A stretch of DNA of 64,000 nucleotides from Mycolicibacterium lutetiense (GTDB lineage: Bacteria; Actinomycetota; Actinomycetes; Mycobacteriales; Mycobacteriaceae). Below, one piece after another: positions 8,143 through 17,405 of the stretch. Each line of letters begins with the position of its first letter. Within the stretch, counting starts at the first letter, position 1. Both the position numbers and the translations under genes were made by a program. Under the pieces are notes generated by a model, which had not been told where the DNA came from, did no database searches, and saw nothing but the letters and a program-made list of their open reading frames with translations. The stretch spans positions 1,240,001 to 1,304,000 of the forward strand of contig NZ_JAGIOP010000002.1 of the NCBI RefSeq assembly GCF_017876775.1, read 5' to 3'.

Positions 8143-9045
8143 ATGGGGAGACTCGTTGGACTCGTTCCGGGTGCCGTCATCGCTGTGGCGACCGCGCTGA
8201 TCCCGGTCGCGTCCCTGCTCGGCACCGCACCCCCGGCCAGAGCCGACATCGACGTGCAGCAGATCGGGTCCGCACCCATCCCGGACGGACCCGCGCAGGG
8301 CTGGGTCGTCGCCGACCTGGATACCGGACAGGTACTGGCCGCACGCAACGAGCACACCCGTTACGCACCGGCGAGCACGATCAAGACCCTGCTGGCCCAG
8401 GTGGTGCTCGACGAGGTGCCGCTGGACAGCACGATCGTGGCCGACGAAGCCGATACCCGGGTCGAGTGCAACTGCGCCGGCGTCGCACCCGGGCACACCT
8501 ACACCGCGCGCCAACTGCTGGAGGCAGCGCTGCTGGCATCAGGAAATGACGCCGCCAACACCCTGGCCCGGATGGTCGGCGGGCCCGAGGCCGCCGTGAG
8601 CAAGATGAACGCCAAGGCGGTGGCGCTCGGGGCGAACAACACGAATGTCGCCACCCCGTCGGGGCTGGACGGGCCGGGGATGCCGTTCTGGTCGACACCG
8701 CACGACCTGGCGACCATCTTCCGTGGCGCCATGGCCAATCCGACCTTCGCGCAGATCACCACGATGCCCTCGACCACGTTCCCCAGCAAGACCGGCGACC
8801 GGGTCCTGGCCAATCAGGACGAGCTGTTGCATCGCTACCCCGGCGCCATCGGCGGCAAAACGGGTTTCACCGACATCGCCCGCAAGACGTTCGTCGGAGC
8901 CGCGCAGCGCGACGGCCGCCGTCTGGTGGTCACGATGATGTACGGACTGGTCAAAGAGGGTGGGCCGACCTACTGGGATCAAGCGGCAACCTTGTTCGAC
9001 TGGGGCTTCGCCCAGGACCGCTCGGCCAGCATCGGGTCGCTCTAG
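8143..9045 (+). CDS. dacB: D-alanyl-D-alanine carboxypeptidase, first copy
   Basis: A 300-residue exported peptidase S11 that trims the terminal D-Ala of peptidoglycan stem peptides outside the membrane. A signal peptide (about 1-34, cleavage near PARA-DI) precedes the active-site motifs ASTIK (Ser78, Lys81), SGN at 133-135 and KTG at 239-241. ATG 8143 is used; the 24 upstream in-frame residues belong to the IS605 right end. It starts only 25 bp after the element, with TAGGCT (8129-8134) as a possible -10, suggesting a leaderless or very short-leader transcript. A second paralogue follows 87 bp downstream. Confidence 0.93.
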   Translation: MGRLVGLVPGAVIAVATALIPVASLLGTAPPARADIDVQQIGSAPIPDGPAQGWVVADLDTGQVLAARNEHTRYAPASTIKTLLAQVVLDEVPLDSTIVADEADTRVECNCAGVAPGHTYTARQLLEAALLASGNDAANTLARMVGGPEAAVSKMNAKAVALGANNTNVATPSGLDGPGMPFWSTPHDLATIFRGAMANPTFAQITTMPSTTFPSKTGDRVLANQDELLHRYPGAIGGKTGFTDIARKTFVGAAQRDGRRLVVTMMYGLVKEGGPTYWDQAATLFDWGFAQDRSASIGSL

Positions 9046-9132
9046 GCCTGGCGGCCCGCACCGACGGTCCGATATCTGAAGGAAACCTGACCGTGCGCGC
9101 AGCGAGTCCAAAGTTGCGTAGCGTCGACGCTC

Positions 9133-9960
9133 GTGCGAAGACTGTTCGTGACGCTGGCGCTCGCCCTCGGTACGGCCCTGGCCGCCGCGAACATCTGGGC
9201 ACCGCCGGCCGCCGCGCAGCCAGGTGTCCAGCCGGCAGGTGCGCAGATTCCCGATGGGCCCGCCAAGGCCTGGCTGGTCGCCGACATGGACACCGGCCAG
9301 GTGCTGGCGTCCAAGGATCCCAACGGCTCGTACGCCCCGGCCAGCACCATCAAGCCGCTGTTGGCGATGGTGGTACTCGATCACCTTCGACCCGACAATT
9401 TCGCGCGGGCCAACGAGTCCCACACCAAGGTCGAATGCTCGTGTGTCGGCCTCAAACCGGGCCAGCCCTACACCACCCGCCAACTGCTCGAAGCGCTGCT
9501 CATGGTGTCGGGCAATGATGCGGCGAACATGCTGGCCGACATGCTGGGTGGCCGGCCCGCGGCCGTCGCGGCGATGACCCGCAAGGCGGCCAGCGTCGGC
9601 GCCCGCAATACCCGGGCGTCCTCACCGTCCGGCCTCGACGGTCCCGGCTGGGAAACCGTCACCACACCGCACGACCTCGCGGTGATCCTGCGCGCGGCGC
9701 TGAACTACCCGCTGATCGCGCAGATCATGCGCCAGCCATCGGCCCAGTTCCCGGGCAAGACCCTGACCAACCAGAACGAGCTTCTCGCACGCTATCCCGG
9801 TGACATCGCCGGCAAGACCGGATACACCGACCTGGCCCGCAAGACGTATGTCGGTGCCGCCCAACGCGGCAACCGACGCCTGGTCGTGGTGCAGATGTAC
9901 GGCACCGGCGATCTGTACGGTCAGGCGATCGATCTGTTCGACTACGGTTTCTCGCACTGA
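9133..9960 (+). CDS. dacB2: D-alanyl-D-alanine carboxypeptidase, second copy
   Basis: A 275-residue peptidase S11 with signal peptide (about 1-28, PPAAA-QP) and motifs ASTIK (Ser71, Lys74), SGN at 126-128 and KTG at 228-230. GTG start at 9133. It aligns along its whole length with the preceding gene (IPDGPA..W.VADxDTGQVLA, SGNDAAN, SGLDGPG, KTGYTDLARKT) but is clearly diverged, so the duplication is old. M. tuberculosis has a single gene (Rv2911) at this place. It is likely to act on periplasmic peptidoglycan like its neighbour. Confidence 0.93.
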   Translation: MRRLFVTLALALGTALAAANIWAPPAAAQPGVQPAGAQIPDGPAKAWLVADMDTGQVLASKDPNGSYAPASTIKPLLAMVVLDHLRPDNFARANESHTKVECSCVGLKPGQPYTTRQLLEALLMVSGNDAANMLADMLGGRPAAVAAMTRKAASVGARNTRASSPSGLDGPGWETVTTPHDLAVILRAALNYPLIAQIMRQPSAQFPGKTLTNQNELLARYPGDIAGKTGYTDLARKTYVGAAQRGNRRLVVVQMYGTGDLYGQAIDLFDYGFSH

Positions 9961-10011
9961 CCATCGGCAGGGTCGTAAAGAGGTAGGGCCCCACCGGGAC
10001 TCGCACCTAAC

Positions 10012-10030
10012 TAAGGTAACCCTAAATTCT
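10012..10030 (+). promoter_or_regulatory. IdeR-box-like sequence upstream of diflavin reductase
   Basis: TAAGGTAACCCTAAATTCT matches 14 of 19 positions of the mycobacterial iron box (TWAGGTWAGSCTWACCTWA); the left half-site is nearly perfect, the right half weak. It lies 35 bp before the preferred start of the diflavin reductase, a sensible place for an iron-dependent repressor. The match was made by eye and could be chance. Confidence 0.35.
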
Positions 10031-10064
10031 CGCGGAGTATCCGCGCACGATGAGGGGAGCCGAT

Positions 10065-11612
10065 GTGTCCGAGCGTGAGTTCTCGCTGGTGGTCGCCTAT
10101 GGCACCGACATGGGCAACGCCGAAGACGCTGCCATGTCGTTCGCCGAGGCCACCACCGCAGCCGGAATTCCCGCCGAGGCCGTCGAACTCAATCAGGTGG
10201 AACTCGGTCAGCTCAGTACCGCAACGCATTTCATCGCGGTCACCTCCACCTTCGGTGATGGCGAGTTCCCCGACACCGCCACGTTGTTCTGGGAGGCGCT
10301 CAGCGTCTCCACCGATCGGCTGGAGCACCTGAGCTTCGCAGTCCTGGCCCTGGGCGACACATCCTACGAATTGTTCTGCAACGCAGGCATACTCCTTGAT
10401 GCCCGGCTGGAAGAGCTGGGCGCCACCAGGATCGCCGACCGGATAGACGTCGACGGATACTACGAGGAACCTGCCGCTGCGTGGACCACCGACCTCGTCA
10501 AACAGCTCACCGCGGTCCAGGCCGGCCCCGCGGCACCCGTCGCCGTCATAGAGACCGCCCCGGCCGATCCCCCACTTCGCACCCAGGAACGCAACCGCCC
10601 CTTCGGGGCCGCGCTGACCGTCAATCGGCTGCTCACCGCGACAGAATCCGACAAGGAGGTCCGCCACTACGAGCTCGACCTCACCGGCTCCGGGATCACC
10701 TACCTGGCCGGCGATTCACTGGCCGTCCACCCGACCAACGATCCCGACCTGGTGGCGGCGATCCTCGCCGAACTCAAGGTGGGCCCCGAACACCGGATCG
10801 CCGACACGGAGGAGACCTTGGGTGTCCTTCTGACCGAGCACCTGGAGATCCGGACGCCCTCGCGAGCGCTGCAGGAGTTGGCCGGTACCGCCGCCTACGG
10901 TCAGGATGTCCTCGATCTGATCAGGCGCACCGCTCTCACCGTCGACGAGGTCGTAGACACGTTGCGCCCGTTGCAATTCCGCGATTACTCGATCGCCTCC
11001 AGCCCGCTGGTACATCCCGATTGCATCCATCTGACCGCGGCTACGGTGCGCTACCCCGCCGCCGACCGCCACCACGGCGGCGTGGCCTCCACATATCTGG
11101 CCGGGCGCGCGCAGACGGTTCGGGTTCACCTGCGCCCCAACCATCATTTCCGCCTGCCTCCCGGCGATGTGCCGATCATCATGATCGGGCCGGGAACCGG
11201 TATCGCGCCGTTCCGGGCGTTCCTGCAGGAACGGCAGGCCGCCGCCGCGCCCGGTCGGTCCTGGCTGTTCTTCGGGGACCGGCGCCGGGCGACGGACTTC
11301 CTCTACGGTGACGAGCTGACGGGATTCGTCGAGTCGGGCACGCTGACCCGGCTGGACGTGGCCTTCTCCCGCGATCAGGATACGAAAGTGTATGTGCAGC
11401 AGCGCATGCGGGAGAACTCAGCCGAGTTGTTCGCGTGGCTACAGGACGGCGCATACCTCTACGTGTGCGGTGATGCCGACCGCATGGCCAGGGATGTCGA
11501 CGCCACCCTGCACGAGATCATCGCCGAGAACGGCTCGATGGATGCCGACGCCGCGCACGCCTACGTCAATGACCTGATCAAAACCCACCGGTATCTGCGC
11601 GACGTGTACTGA
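10065..11612 (+). CDS. CysJ/P450-reductase-like diflavin reductase
   Basis: A 515-residue soluble diflavin enzyme. An N-terminal flavodoxin domain (VVAYGTDMGNAED, TSTFGDGEFPDTA, LALGDTSYELFC) is followed by an FAD domain (RDYSIASSP, GGVASTYLA) and an NADPH domain (IGPGTGIAPFRAFLQER, YVCGDADRMARD), ending HRYLRDVY as in CysJ. It moves electrons from NADPH through FAD and FMN to a partner; no hemoprotein or P450 gene is next to it, so the partner is unknown. I prefer GTG 10065, with AGGGGAG six bases upstream, over ATG 10050. A possible iron box precedes it, and a 22-bp stem-loop follows the stop. This gene is not part of the M. tuberculosis order here. Confidence 0.88.
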   Translation: MSEREFSLVVAYGTDMGNAEDAAMSFAEATTAAGIPAEAVELNQVELGQLSTATHFIAVTSTFGDGEFPDTATLFWEALSVSTDRLEHLSFAVLALGDTSYELFCNAGILLDARLEELGATRIADRIDVDGYYEEPAAAWTTDLVKQLTAVQAGPAAPVAVIETAPADPPLRTQERNRPFGAALTVNRLLTATESDKEVRHYELDLTGSGITYLAGDSLAVHPTNDPDLVAAILAELKVGPEHRIADTEETLGVLLTEHLEIRTPSRALQELAGTAAYGQDVLDLIRRTALTVDEVVDTLRPLQFRDYSIASSPLVHPDCIHLTAATVRYPAADRHHGGVASTYLAGRAQTVRVHLRPNHHFRLPPGDVPIIMIGPGTGIAPFRAFLQERQAAAAPGRSWLFFGDRRRATDFLYGDELTGFVESGTLTRLDVAFSRDQDTKVYVQQRMRENSAELFAWLQDGAYLYVCGDADRMARDVDATLHEIIAENGSMDADAAHAYVNDLIKTHRYLRDVY

Positions 11613-11621
11613 GTTTTTCCC

Positions 11622-11681
11622 GCGAGCAGACACCTAGGTACCCGGAAACGCGCGTTTTGGGGTACCTAGGCGTCTGCTCGC
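11622..11681. terminator. Long stem-loop between convergent genes
   Basis: Arms 11622-11643 and 11660-11681 form a 22-bp stem with one A/C mismatch and a 16-base loop. It lies between the stops of the diflavin reductase (plus) and the amidohydrolase (minus). The outer arm GCGAGCAGAC resembles a motif I associate with mycobacterial intergenic repeats. A bidirectional terminator is the simplest reading; there is no strong U-tract. Confidence 0.7.
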
Positions 11682-11694
11682 CGGTGATGGTGAG

Positions 11695-12822
11695 TCAGAA
11701 CACCCGGCCGCGCAGGATCACCAGGTCGGGGTGGCTGACCCCGCCGTGGCGCGGATCCTCGGTGTAGCAGACCAGGTCCGCCGATGTCCCGTGCTCCAGC
11801 GCAGGCCGGCCCAGCCACGCCCGCGCATCCCAACTGGCCGCCCCCAAGGCGGCGGTGGGGCTCATCCCGATGCCCTTGAGCGCCTCGATCTCGTCGGCGA
11901 TACGACCGTGGGCGATCATGCCGCCGGCGTCGGTGCCCGCGAAAACCGGCACCCCGGCCTCGTAGGCCGCTCCCACCCGGCCGCGGCAGGACGCATAGAG
12001 ATCGCGCATGTGCCTGGCGTACGACGGGTACTTGCCTGCCGCATCGGCGATGCCGGGGAAATTGTCGATGTTGATCAGGGTCGGCACCAGCGCCGTGCCG
12101 TGTTCGAGCATCAATTCGATGGTGTCGTCGGTGATCCCGGTGCCGTGCTCGATGCAGTCGATTCCGGCCTTGATCAGCCCCGGCAGCGCATCCTCGCCGA
12201 ATACGTGCGCAGTGACCCGCGCGCCCTCGGCGTGGGCCGCGTCGATCGCGGCCTTGAGGATCTCGTCGGACCACAGCGGCGCCAGGTCCCCGATGCCACG
12301 GTCGATCCAGTCGCCGACCAGCTTCACCCAGCCGTCGCCCCACCGGGCCTGCTCGGCCACCGCGGCGGGCAGTTGCGACTCGTCCTCGATGTCGATCGGC
12401 AACCCCGGCGAATAGCGCTTGGGCCGGGCCAGATGCCGTCCGGCCCGGATGATGCGCGGCAGGTCCTCGCGGTCGTCGAAGCTGCGGGTGTCCACCGGCG
12501 ATCCGGCGTCACGCAGCAGCAACGCACCAGCGTCCCGTTCGGTCTCCGCCTGGGTGACCGCCTCGTCGATGTCGACGGCACCACCCGGGCCCAGGCCGAC
12601 ATGGCAGTGCGCGTCGACCAGGCCGGGAATGATCCAGCCACCGTCAAAGACGGTCTCGGCCCCGGCCACCGGTTCGGCGGACAGCACTCCGCGCATCCCG
12701 CGCTCTTCGCGCAAGCGCTCATCGTGCGAACGCTCTTCACGCAAGCGCTCATCGACGATCCACCACTCGACGGGCTCGCCATCGGGTAGGCCGCGTCCCC
12801 GAAGGTGGAGCGCGTGGAGCAC
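11695..12822 (-). CDS. Amidohydrolase-superfamily protein (Rv2915c-like)
   Basis: A 375-residue metal-dependent hydrolase of the imidazolonepropionase/prolidase type. IPGLVDAHCHVG gives His72 and His74 of the HxH metal site, followed by HVFGED, IEHGTG and FAGTDAGG, the usual later ligands. The substrate is unknown. GTG start at 12822, 4 bp after the ffh stop, so probably cotranscribed with ffh. Residues 24-43 are a tandem duplication (DERLREERSH then DERLREERGM) encoded by a 30-bp DNA repeat, inserted just before the metal-binding domain; it looks like a repeat-element insertion rather than a family feature. Confidence 0.88.
   Translation of the reverse strand: MLHALHLRGRGLPDGEPVEWWIVDERLREERSHDERLREERGMRGVLSAEPVAGAETVFDGGWIIPGLVDAHCHVGLGPGGAVDIDEAVTQAETERDAGALLLRDAGSPVDTRSFDDREDLPRIIRAGRHLARPKRYSPGLPIDIEDESQLPAAVAEQARWGDGWVKLVGDWIDRGIGDLAPLWSDEILKAAIDAAHAEGARVTAHVFGEDALPGLIKAGIDCIEHGTGITDDTIELMLEHGTALVPTLINIDNFPGIADAAGKYPSYARHMRDLYASCRGRVGAAYEAGVPVFAGTDAGGMIAHGRIADEIEALKGIGMSPTAALGAASWDARAWLGRPALEHGTSADLVCYTEDPRHGGVSHPDLVILRGRVF
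12701..12753 (-). repeat. Two 23-bp copies at 30-bp period inside amidohydrolase gene
   Basis: Copies at 12701-12723 and 12731-12753 differ by one base (CGCTCTTCRCGCAAGCGCTC core). They encode DERLREER twice. The adjacent CCCGCGCTCTTCGC also occurs within recG (40928-40941), which points to a dispersed short repeat rather than a purely local duplication. Confidence 0.75.
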
Positions 12823-12826
12823 AGCG

Positions 12827-14386
12827 CTACTTCTGGCCCGGGAACTTCAGCTTCGACAGGTCGAAATCGGCCAGGCCGGGCGGCAATTCGTCCAGGCCCT
12901 TGGGCATGTTCGACAGGTCGGGGAAACCGGCGGGCATCCCGGCGCCGAACGGGTTCTTGGGCTGGGTGGGGCCGCGACCCTTGCCTTTGCCTTTACCGGC
13001 CTGCTTGTTCTTGCCCTTGGCGGCCTTGCGCGGCGCGTTCTTGCGGCCGAACGGCATGCCCATCTGGCCGGCCATCGACGACATCATCTTGCGGGCGTCG
13101 AAGAAGCGGTCCACGAGCGAGTTGACCTCGGACACCGCGACACCGGAGCCGTTGGCGATGCGCAGCCGGCGCGAGGCGTTGATGATCTTGGGATCGGCCC
13201 GCTCGGCCGGCGTCATGCCGCGGATGATGGCCTGCACCCGGTCCAGCTGCTTGTCATCGACCGCGGCCAGCGCGTCCTTCATCTGTCCGGCCCCGGGCAG
13301 CATGCCCAGCAGGTTTCCGATCGGGCCCATCTTGCGGATCGCCAGCATCTGCTCGAGGAAATCCTCCAGCGTCAGCTCTCCGGAGCCGATCTTGGCGGCG
13401 GCCTCCTCGGCCTTCTGCTGATCGAAGACCTGCTCGGCCTGCTCGATGAGGGTGAGCACGTCACCCATGCCCAGGATGCGGCTGGCCATCCGGTCGGGGT
13501 GGAAGACGTCGAAGTCTTCGAGCTTCTCCCCGGCGGAGGCGAACAGGATCGGCACACCGGTGATCTCACGGACCGACAAGGCCGCGCCGCCACGAGCGTC
13601 GCCGTCGAGCTTGGTCAGCACCACACCGGTGAAGCCGACGCCTTCGCGGAACGCCTCGGCGGTGGCGACGGCGTCCTGACCGATCATCGCGTCGAGCACG
13701 AACAGCACTTCGTCAGGGTTGACGGCGTCCCGGATGGCCGCGGCCTGACCCATCAGCTCGTCGTCGATACCCAGCCGGCCCGCGGTGTCGACGATGACGA
13801 CGTCGTAGTGCTTGGCACGCGCCTCGGCCATACCGGCAGAGGCGACCGCCACCGGATCGCCGTGGCCACCGATCTCCAGGCCATCGGGCGAGGTGCCCGG
13901 GTGCGGGGCGAAGGTCGCCACACCGGCGCGCTCACCGACGATCTGCAGCTGGTTGACCGCACCGGGACGCTGCAGGTCACAAGCCACCAGCAACGGGCTA
14001 TGGCCCAGGCCCTTGAGCCATTTCGCCAGCTTGCCGGCCAGCGTGGTCTTACCCGCACCTTGCAGACCGGCCAGCATGATCACCGTCGGCGGGTTCTTGG
14101 CGAAGGACAGCTGGCGGGTCTCACCGCCGAGGATGCCGATCAGTTCCTCGTTGACGATCTTGACCACCTGCTGCGCGGGATTCAGCGCACCGGAGACCTC
14201 GGCACCCTTGGCGCGATCCTTGATGCGCGCAACGAAGGCACGCACCACCGGCAGCGAGACGTCGGCCTCCAGCAAGGCCAACCGGATCTCGCGCGCGGTC
14301 GCGTCGATATCGGCGTCGGTCAACCGCCCCTTGCCGCGTAGGCCCTGCAGGGCTCCGGTCAACCGGTCAGACAGGCTCTCAAACAC
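12827..14386 (-). CDS. ffh: Signal recognition particle protein Ffh
   Basis: A 519-residue SRP GTPase that binds 4.5S RNA and signal sequences and delivers ribosomes to FtsY. The N domain (MFESLSDRLTGALQGLRG) is followed by G-domain motifs GLQGAGKTT at 107-115, DTAGR near 190 and TKLDGDARGG near 250, then the Met-rich M domain (MLAIRKMGPIGNLLGMLPG, SRRLRIANGSG). A Lys/Gly-rich extension precedes the C-terminus. GTG start. ftsY lies about 5 kb upstream on the same strand, and lepB is also in this window. Confidence 0.97.
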   Translation of the reverse strand: MFESLSDRLTGALQGLRGKGRLTDADIDATAREIRLALLEADVSLPVVRAFVARIKDRAKGAEVSGALNPAQQVVKIVNEELIGILGGETRQLSFAKNPPTVIMLAGLQGAGKTTLAGKLAKWLKGLGHSPLLVACDLQRPGAVNQLQIVGERAGVATFAPHPGTSPDGLEIGGHGDPVAVASAGMAEARAKHYDVVIVDTAGRLGIDDELMGQAAAIRDAVNPDEVLFVLDAMIGQDAVATAEAFREGVGFTGVVLTKLDGDARGGAALSVREITGVPILFASAGEKLEDFDVFHPDRMASRILGMGDVLTLIEQAEQVFDQQKAEEAAAKIGSGELTLEDFLEQMLAIRKMGPIGNLLGMLPGAGQMKDALAAVDDKQLDRVQAIIRGMTPAERADPKIINASRRLRIANGSGVAVSEVNSLVDRFFDARKMMSSMAGQMGMPFGRKNAPRKAAKGKNKQAGKGKGKGRGPTQPKNPFGAGMPAGFPDLSNMPKGLDELPPGLADFDLSKLKFPGQK

Positions 14387-14466
14387 GTGGTAAGCCTAGC
14401 GGCCGACGAATTGGGGCGTGTCCTCGCGCCGCGGGCCGGACCTCATGGCATCCGCTGCCCAGCAGA

Positions 14467-16977
14467 TCAGCCGGCGTGCTCAGCAGGCTTCGACGGTTTT
14501 GCCGGTGGCGGCGCGGGCAGGATCGCGAACATGTCGCGCTCCAGTTCCTCGCGTACCGCGGCCCGGCGCGCGTCGTCACCGGCCAGTGCCGGTGCGGTGA
14601 TGCAGAAGACGTCGACCACCGAGGATCCCAGCGTGGTGACCTTCGCCCAGCCGACATCCACCCCGCCGCGCTCGAACACCGCGGTCAGCCGGGCCAACAG
14701 ACCCGACCGGTCGATCGTGCGGATCTGGACGATCAGGTCTTCGGGAGACGGACCCGGCGACCACAGGATGCGGGGCGGGGCGGGCACATGGTTGGCCGGC
14801 ACGGAGGCCAGGATCTCGCCGGCGCGGGTTGTCGGATGCTGGGCGGCCTCGTGGTCGCGGCGTTCCAGCGAGCCGATCACATCCAGTTCGCCGTCGAGCG
14901 CAAGGATGAACTGCTGGCGCAGCAATTCGGCCGGCGGTGGCGCACCGAAGTGCGGAGACACCGCGAACGTGTTGATCGCCGAACCTTCGTGGCTGTTGAC
15001 CGACGCCGAGTGGACCCGCAGCGAGTTCAACGCCAGCACGCCGGCAGCCTTGGACAGCAGGCCGCGCCGATCCGCAGCGATCATCGTCACGTTGTAGAGG
15101 TGCGGACCGTCGCCCGCGGTGAGCTCGACATGCACGCCGCCATCGGCGGCCAAGTCCGTGAACCGCGGCTCGACCGGATCGGGCTGCGGCAGCGATTCCC
15201 CTGCCATCACCAACCGGCACCGTCGCACCAGGTCACCGATCAGGGATGACTTCCAGTCGCCCCACACCCCCGGTCCGGTGGCCAGCGAATCGGCCTCGGC
15301 CAGGACATGGAGCAACTCCAGCAGCACCATGTCCCCACCGAGGGCATCGACCACTGCGTCAATGGTCTTGGGGTCCTGGAGGTCTCGTCGCGTCGCAGTG
15401 TCAGGCAGCAGCAGGTGGTACCGGACGATCTTCGAGAGCACCTCGATGTCGGACGGCCACATGCCCAGCCGGGTGCCGATCTGGGTGGCCAACTCCGCAC
15501 CGATCTCGCTGTGATCGCCGCCGCGGCCCTTGCCGATGTCGTGGCACAGCGCACCCAGCAGCAGTAGATCGGGACGCGACACCCGGGTTGTGAAAGCACT
15601 TGCCCGCGAGACAGTTTCGACCAGATGACGGTCAACTGTCCAGATGTGCACGACATCCCGCGGCGGCAGATCCCGTACTGCACCCCACTCCGGGAACAGC
15701 CGGCCCCACAGGCCGGTGCGGTCCAGAGCCTCGATGGTGGCGACCGTGGCGGGGCCCGACGCGAGCAACACCAGCAGGTCCTTGCAGGCTTGGCGCGGCC
15801 ACGGTGTACGCAACTCCGGTGCGGTCTCGGCCAGCCTGCTCAGCGTGGACACCGCCATCGGCAGCCCGGTACTGGCCGACGCCGCGGCAACCCGCAAGAT
15901 CAGCCCCGGATCGCGTTCCGGCCGCGCGTCACGGGCCAGGATCACCTCACCGGCGTATTCGATCACTCCTTCGTCGAGCGGGCGGCGCACCGGGCGACGC
16001 AGCGCAGCGAAACCCCGCCGTGGCAAGGCATTGGCGGCCGTACGGATACCGGAGTCGACGTAATAGCTGACCGTCCGGGCCGCATCCGACAGGGTGCGGG
16101 CCAGGTCGAATCGATCCCCGATCCGCAGAGCCGCGCCGATTTCGTCGGCATGCTGAGCCAGCAGTAGTTCCCGACCACGCCCCGAGGAGCGGTGCAGTTC
16201 GGTGCGCACATTCAGCAGGGACAGGTGGGCACCGCCGAGCGTTCCGGTCGGTGACGCCAGGGCCCGACTCGGATATACGTCGGCCAGTTGCGCTATCGCG
16301 AGCGCGTTGAGCAGTTGTACGTCCCGCAGACCGCCGCGGCCCGACTTCAGGTCAGGTTCGGCGCGGTGTGCGATCTGGCCACTGCGCTGCCAGCGCGCCT
16401 GCGCGTACTCGACGAGTTCGTCGAACCGCGAGGCGATTCCGATCCGCCACTGCCGGCGCGCCCCGCCGATCAGCAGCGCCGACAGATCGGCGTCGCCGGC
16501 CATATGACGGGCATCGAGCATGGCCAGGCCCACCGCGATGTCCTCGCCTGCGACCTTGAGGGCTTCAGGTACGGTGCGCACACTGTGGTCGATGCGGATA
16601 TTGGCGTCCCACAAGGGATACCAGAGTTTTTCGGCCACCTCAGCGACCAGCTCGACCGGCATGTTGTCATGCAGCAACATGAGATCGAGGTCGGAGTACG
16701 GCAACATCTCGCCGCGGCCCAGGCCACCGGTGGCCACGATGGCGAACCCACTCGTGGCCGTGATCCCGATCTCGGTAGCCTTTGTGGTGAGCCAGAATTC
16801 GTGCAAGTCGAGTAACGCGTCCCGCAGCGCGGCCGCGTCGAGTTGACGGGATCCACCGGTGAGCAACTGCTGGGTGGCCGCCGCCAGATCGTTGGCCGGC
16901 CGCGGCGAGCCGGCCGGACCCTCCTGTCCGGAGGTGCCGGCCGGCTCGTGCGCGGATTGTGGCTGCTGGTCTGTCAT
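14467..16977 (-). CDS. glnD: PII uridylyl/adenylyltransferase and removing enzyme
   Basis: An 836-residue bifunctional sensor that modifies and demodifies PII in response to glutamine; the actinobacterial enzyme adenylylates PII. Near residue 83 is the nucleotidyltransferase motif [17 protein letters not shown], near 480 the HD phosphohydrolase motif [19 protein letters not shown], and two C-terminal ACT domains (about 650-720 and 755-830) sense glutamine. It is the last gene of amt-glnB-glnD, 83 bp after glnB. Length is close to the M. tuberculosis protein (808), with an extended Gly/Pro-rich N-terminus. Confidence 0.96.
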   Translation of the reverse strand: MTDQQPQSAHEPAGTSGQEGPAGSPRPANDLAAATQQLLTGGSRQLDAAALRDALLDLHEFWLTTKATEIGITATSGFAIVATGGLGRGEMLPYSDLDLMLLHDNMPVELVAEVAEKLWYPLWDANIRIDHSVRTVPEALKVAGEDIAVGLAMLDARHMAGDADLSALLIGGARRQWRIGIASRFDELVEYAQARWQRSGQIAHRAEPDLKSGRGGLRDVQLLNALAIAQLADVYPSRALASPTGTLGGAHLSLLNVRTELHRSSGRGRELLLAQHADEIGAALRIGDRFDLARTLSDAARTVSYYVDSGIRTAANALPRRGFAALRRPVRRPLDEGVIEYAGEVILARDARPERDPGLILRVAAASASTGLPMAVSTLSRLAETAPELRTPWPRQACKDLLVLLASGPATVATIEALDRTGLWGRLFPEWGAVRDLPPRDVVHIWTVDRHLVETVSRASAFTTRVSRPDLLLLGALCHDIGKGRGGDHSEIGAELATQIGTRLGMWPSDIEVLSKIVRYHLLLPDTATRRDLQDPKTIDAVVDALGGDMVLLELLHVLAEADSLATGPGVWGDWKSSLIGDLVRRCRLVMAGESLPQPDPVEPRFTDLAADGGVHVELTAGDGPHLYNVTMIAADRRGLLSKAAGVLALNSLRVHSASVNSHEGSAINTFAVSPHFGAPPPAELLRQQFILALDGELDVIGSLERRDHEAAQHPTTRAGEILASVPANHVPAPPRILWSPGPSPEDLIVQIRTIDRSGLLARLTAVFERGGVDVGWAKVTTLGSSVVDVFCITAPALAGDDARRAAVREELERDMFAILPAPPPAKPSKPAEHAG

Positions 16978-17060
16978 TTGAATTCCTCCCCCGGCCGACT
17001 ATCTGCCACCGTGCTTCCTGACCGGGGGACTCGGTCGTCTACCTCTACGACCGGCCGCGG

Positions 17061-17405
<345 letters not shown>

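Noticed and set aside
12419..14341. 640-residue open frame antisense to ffh
   Set aside because: Shadow of ffh and the amidohydrolase; no recognisable domain or start signal.
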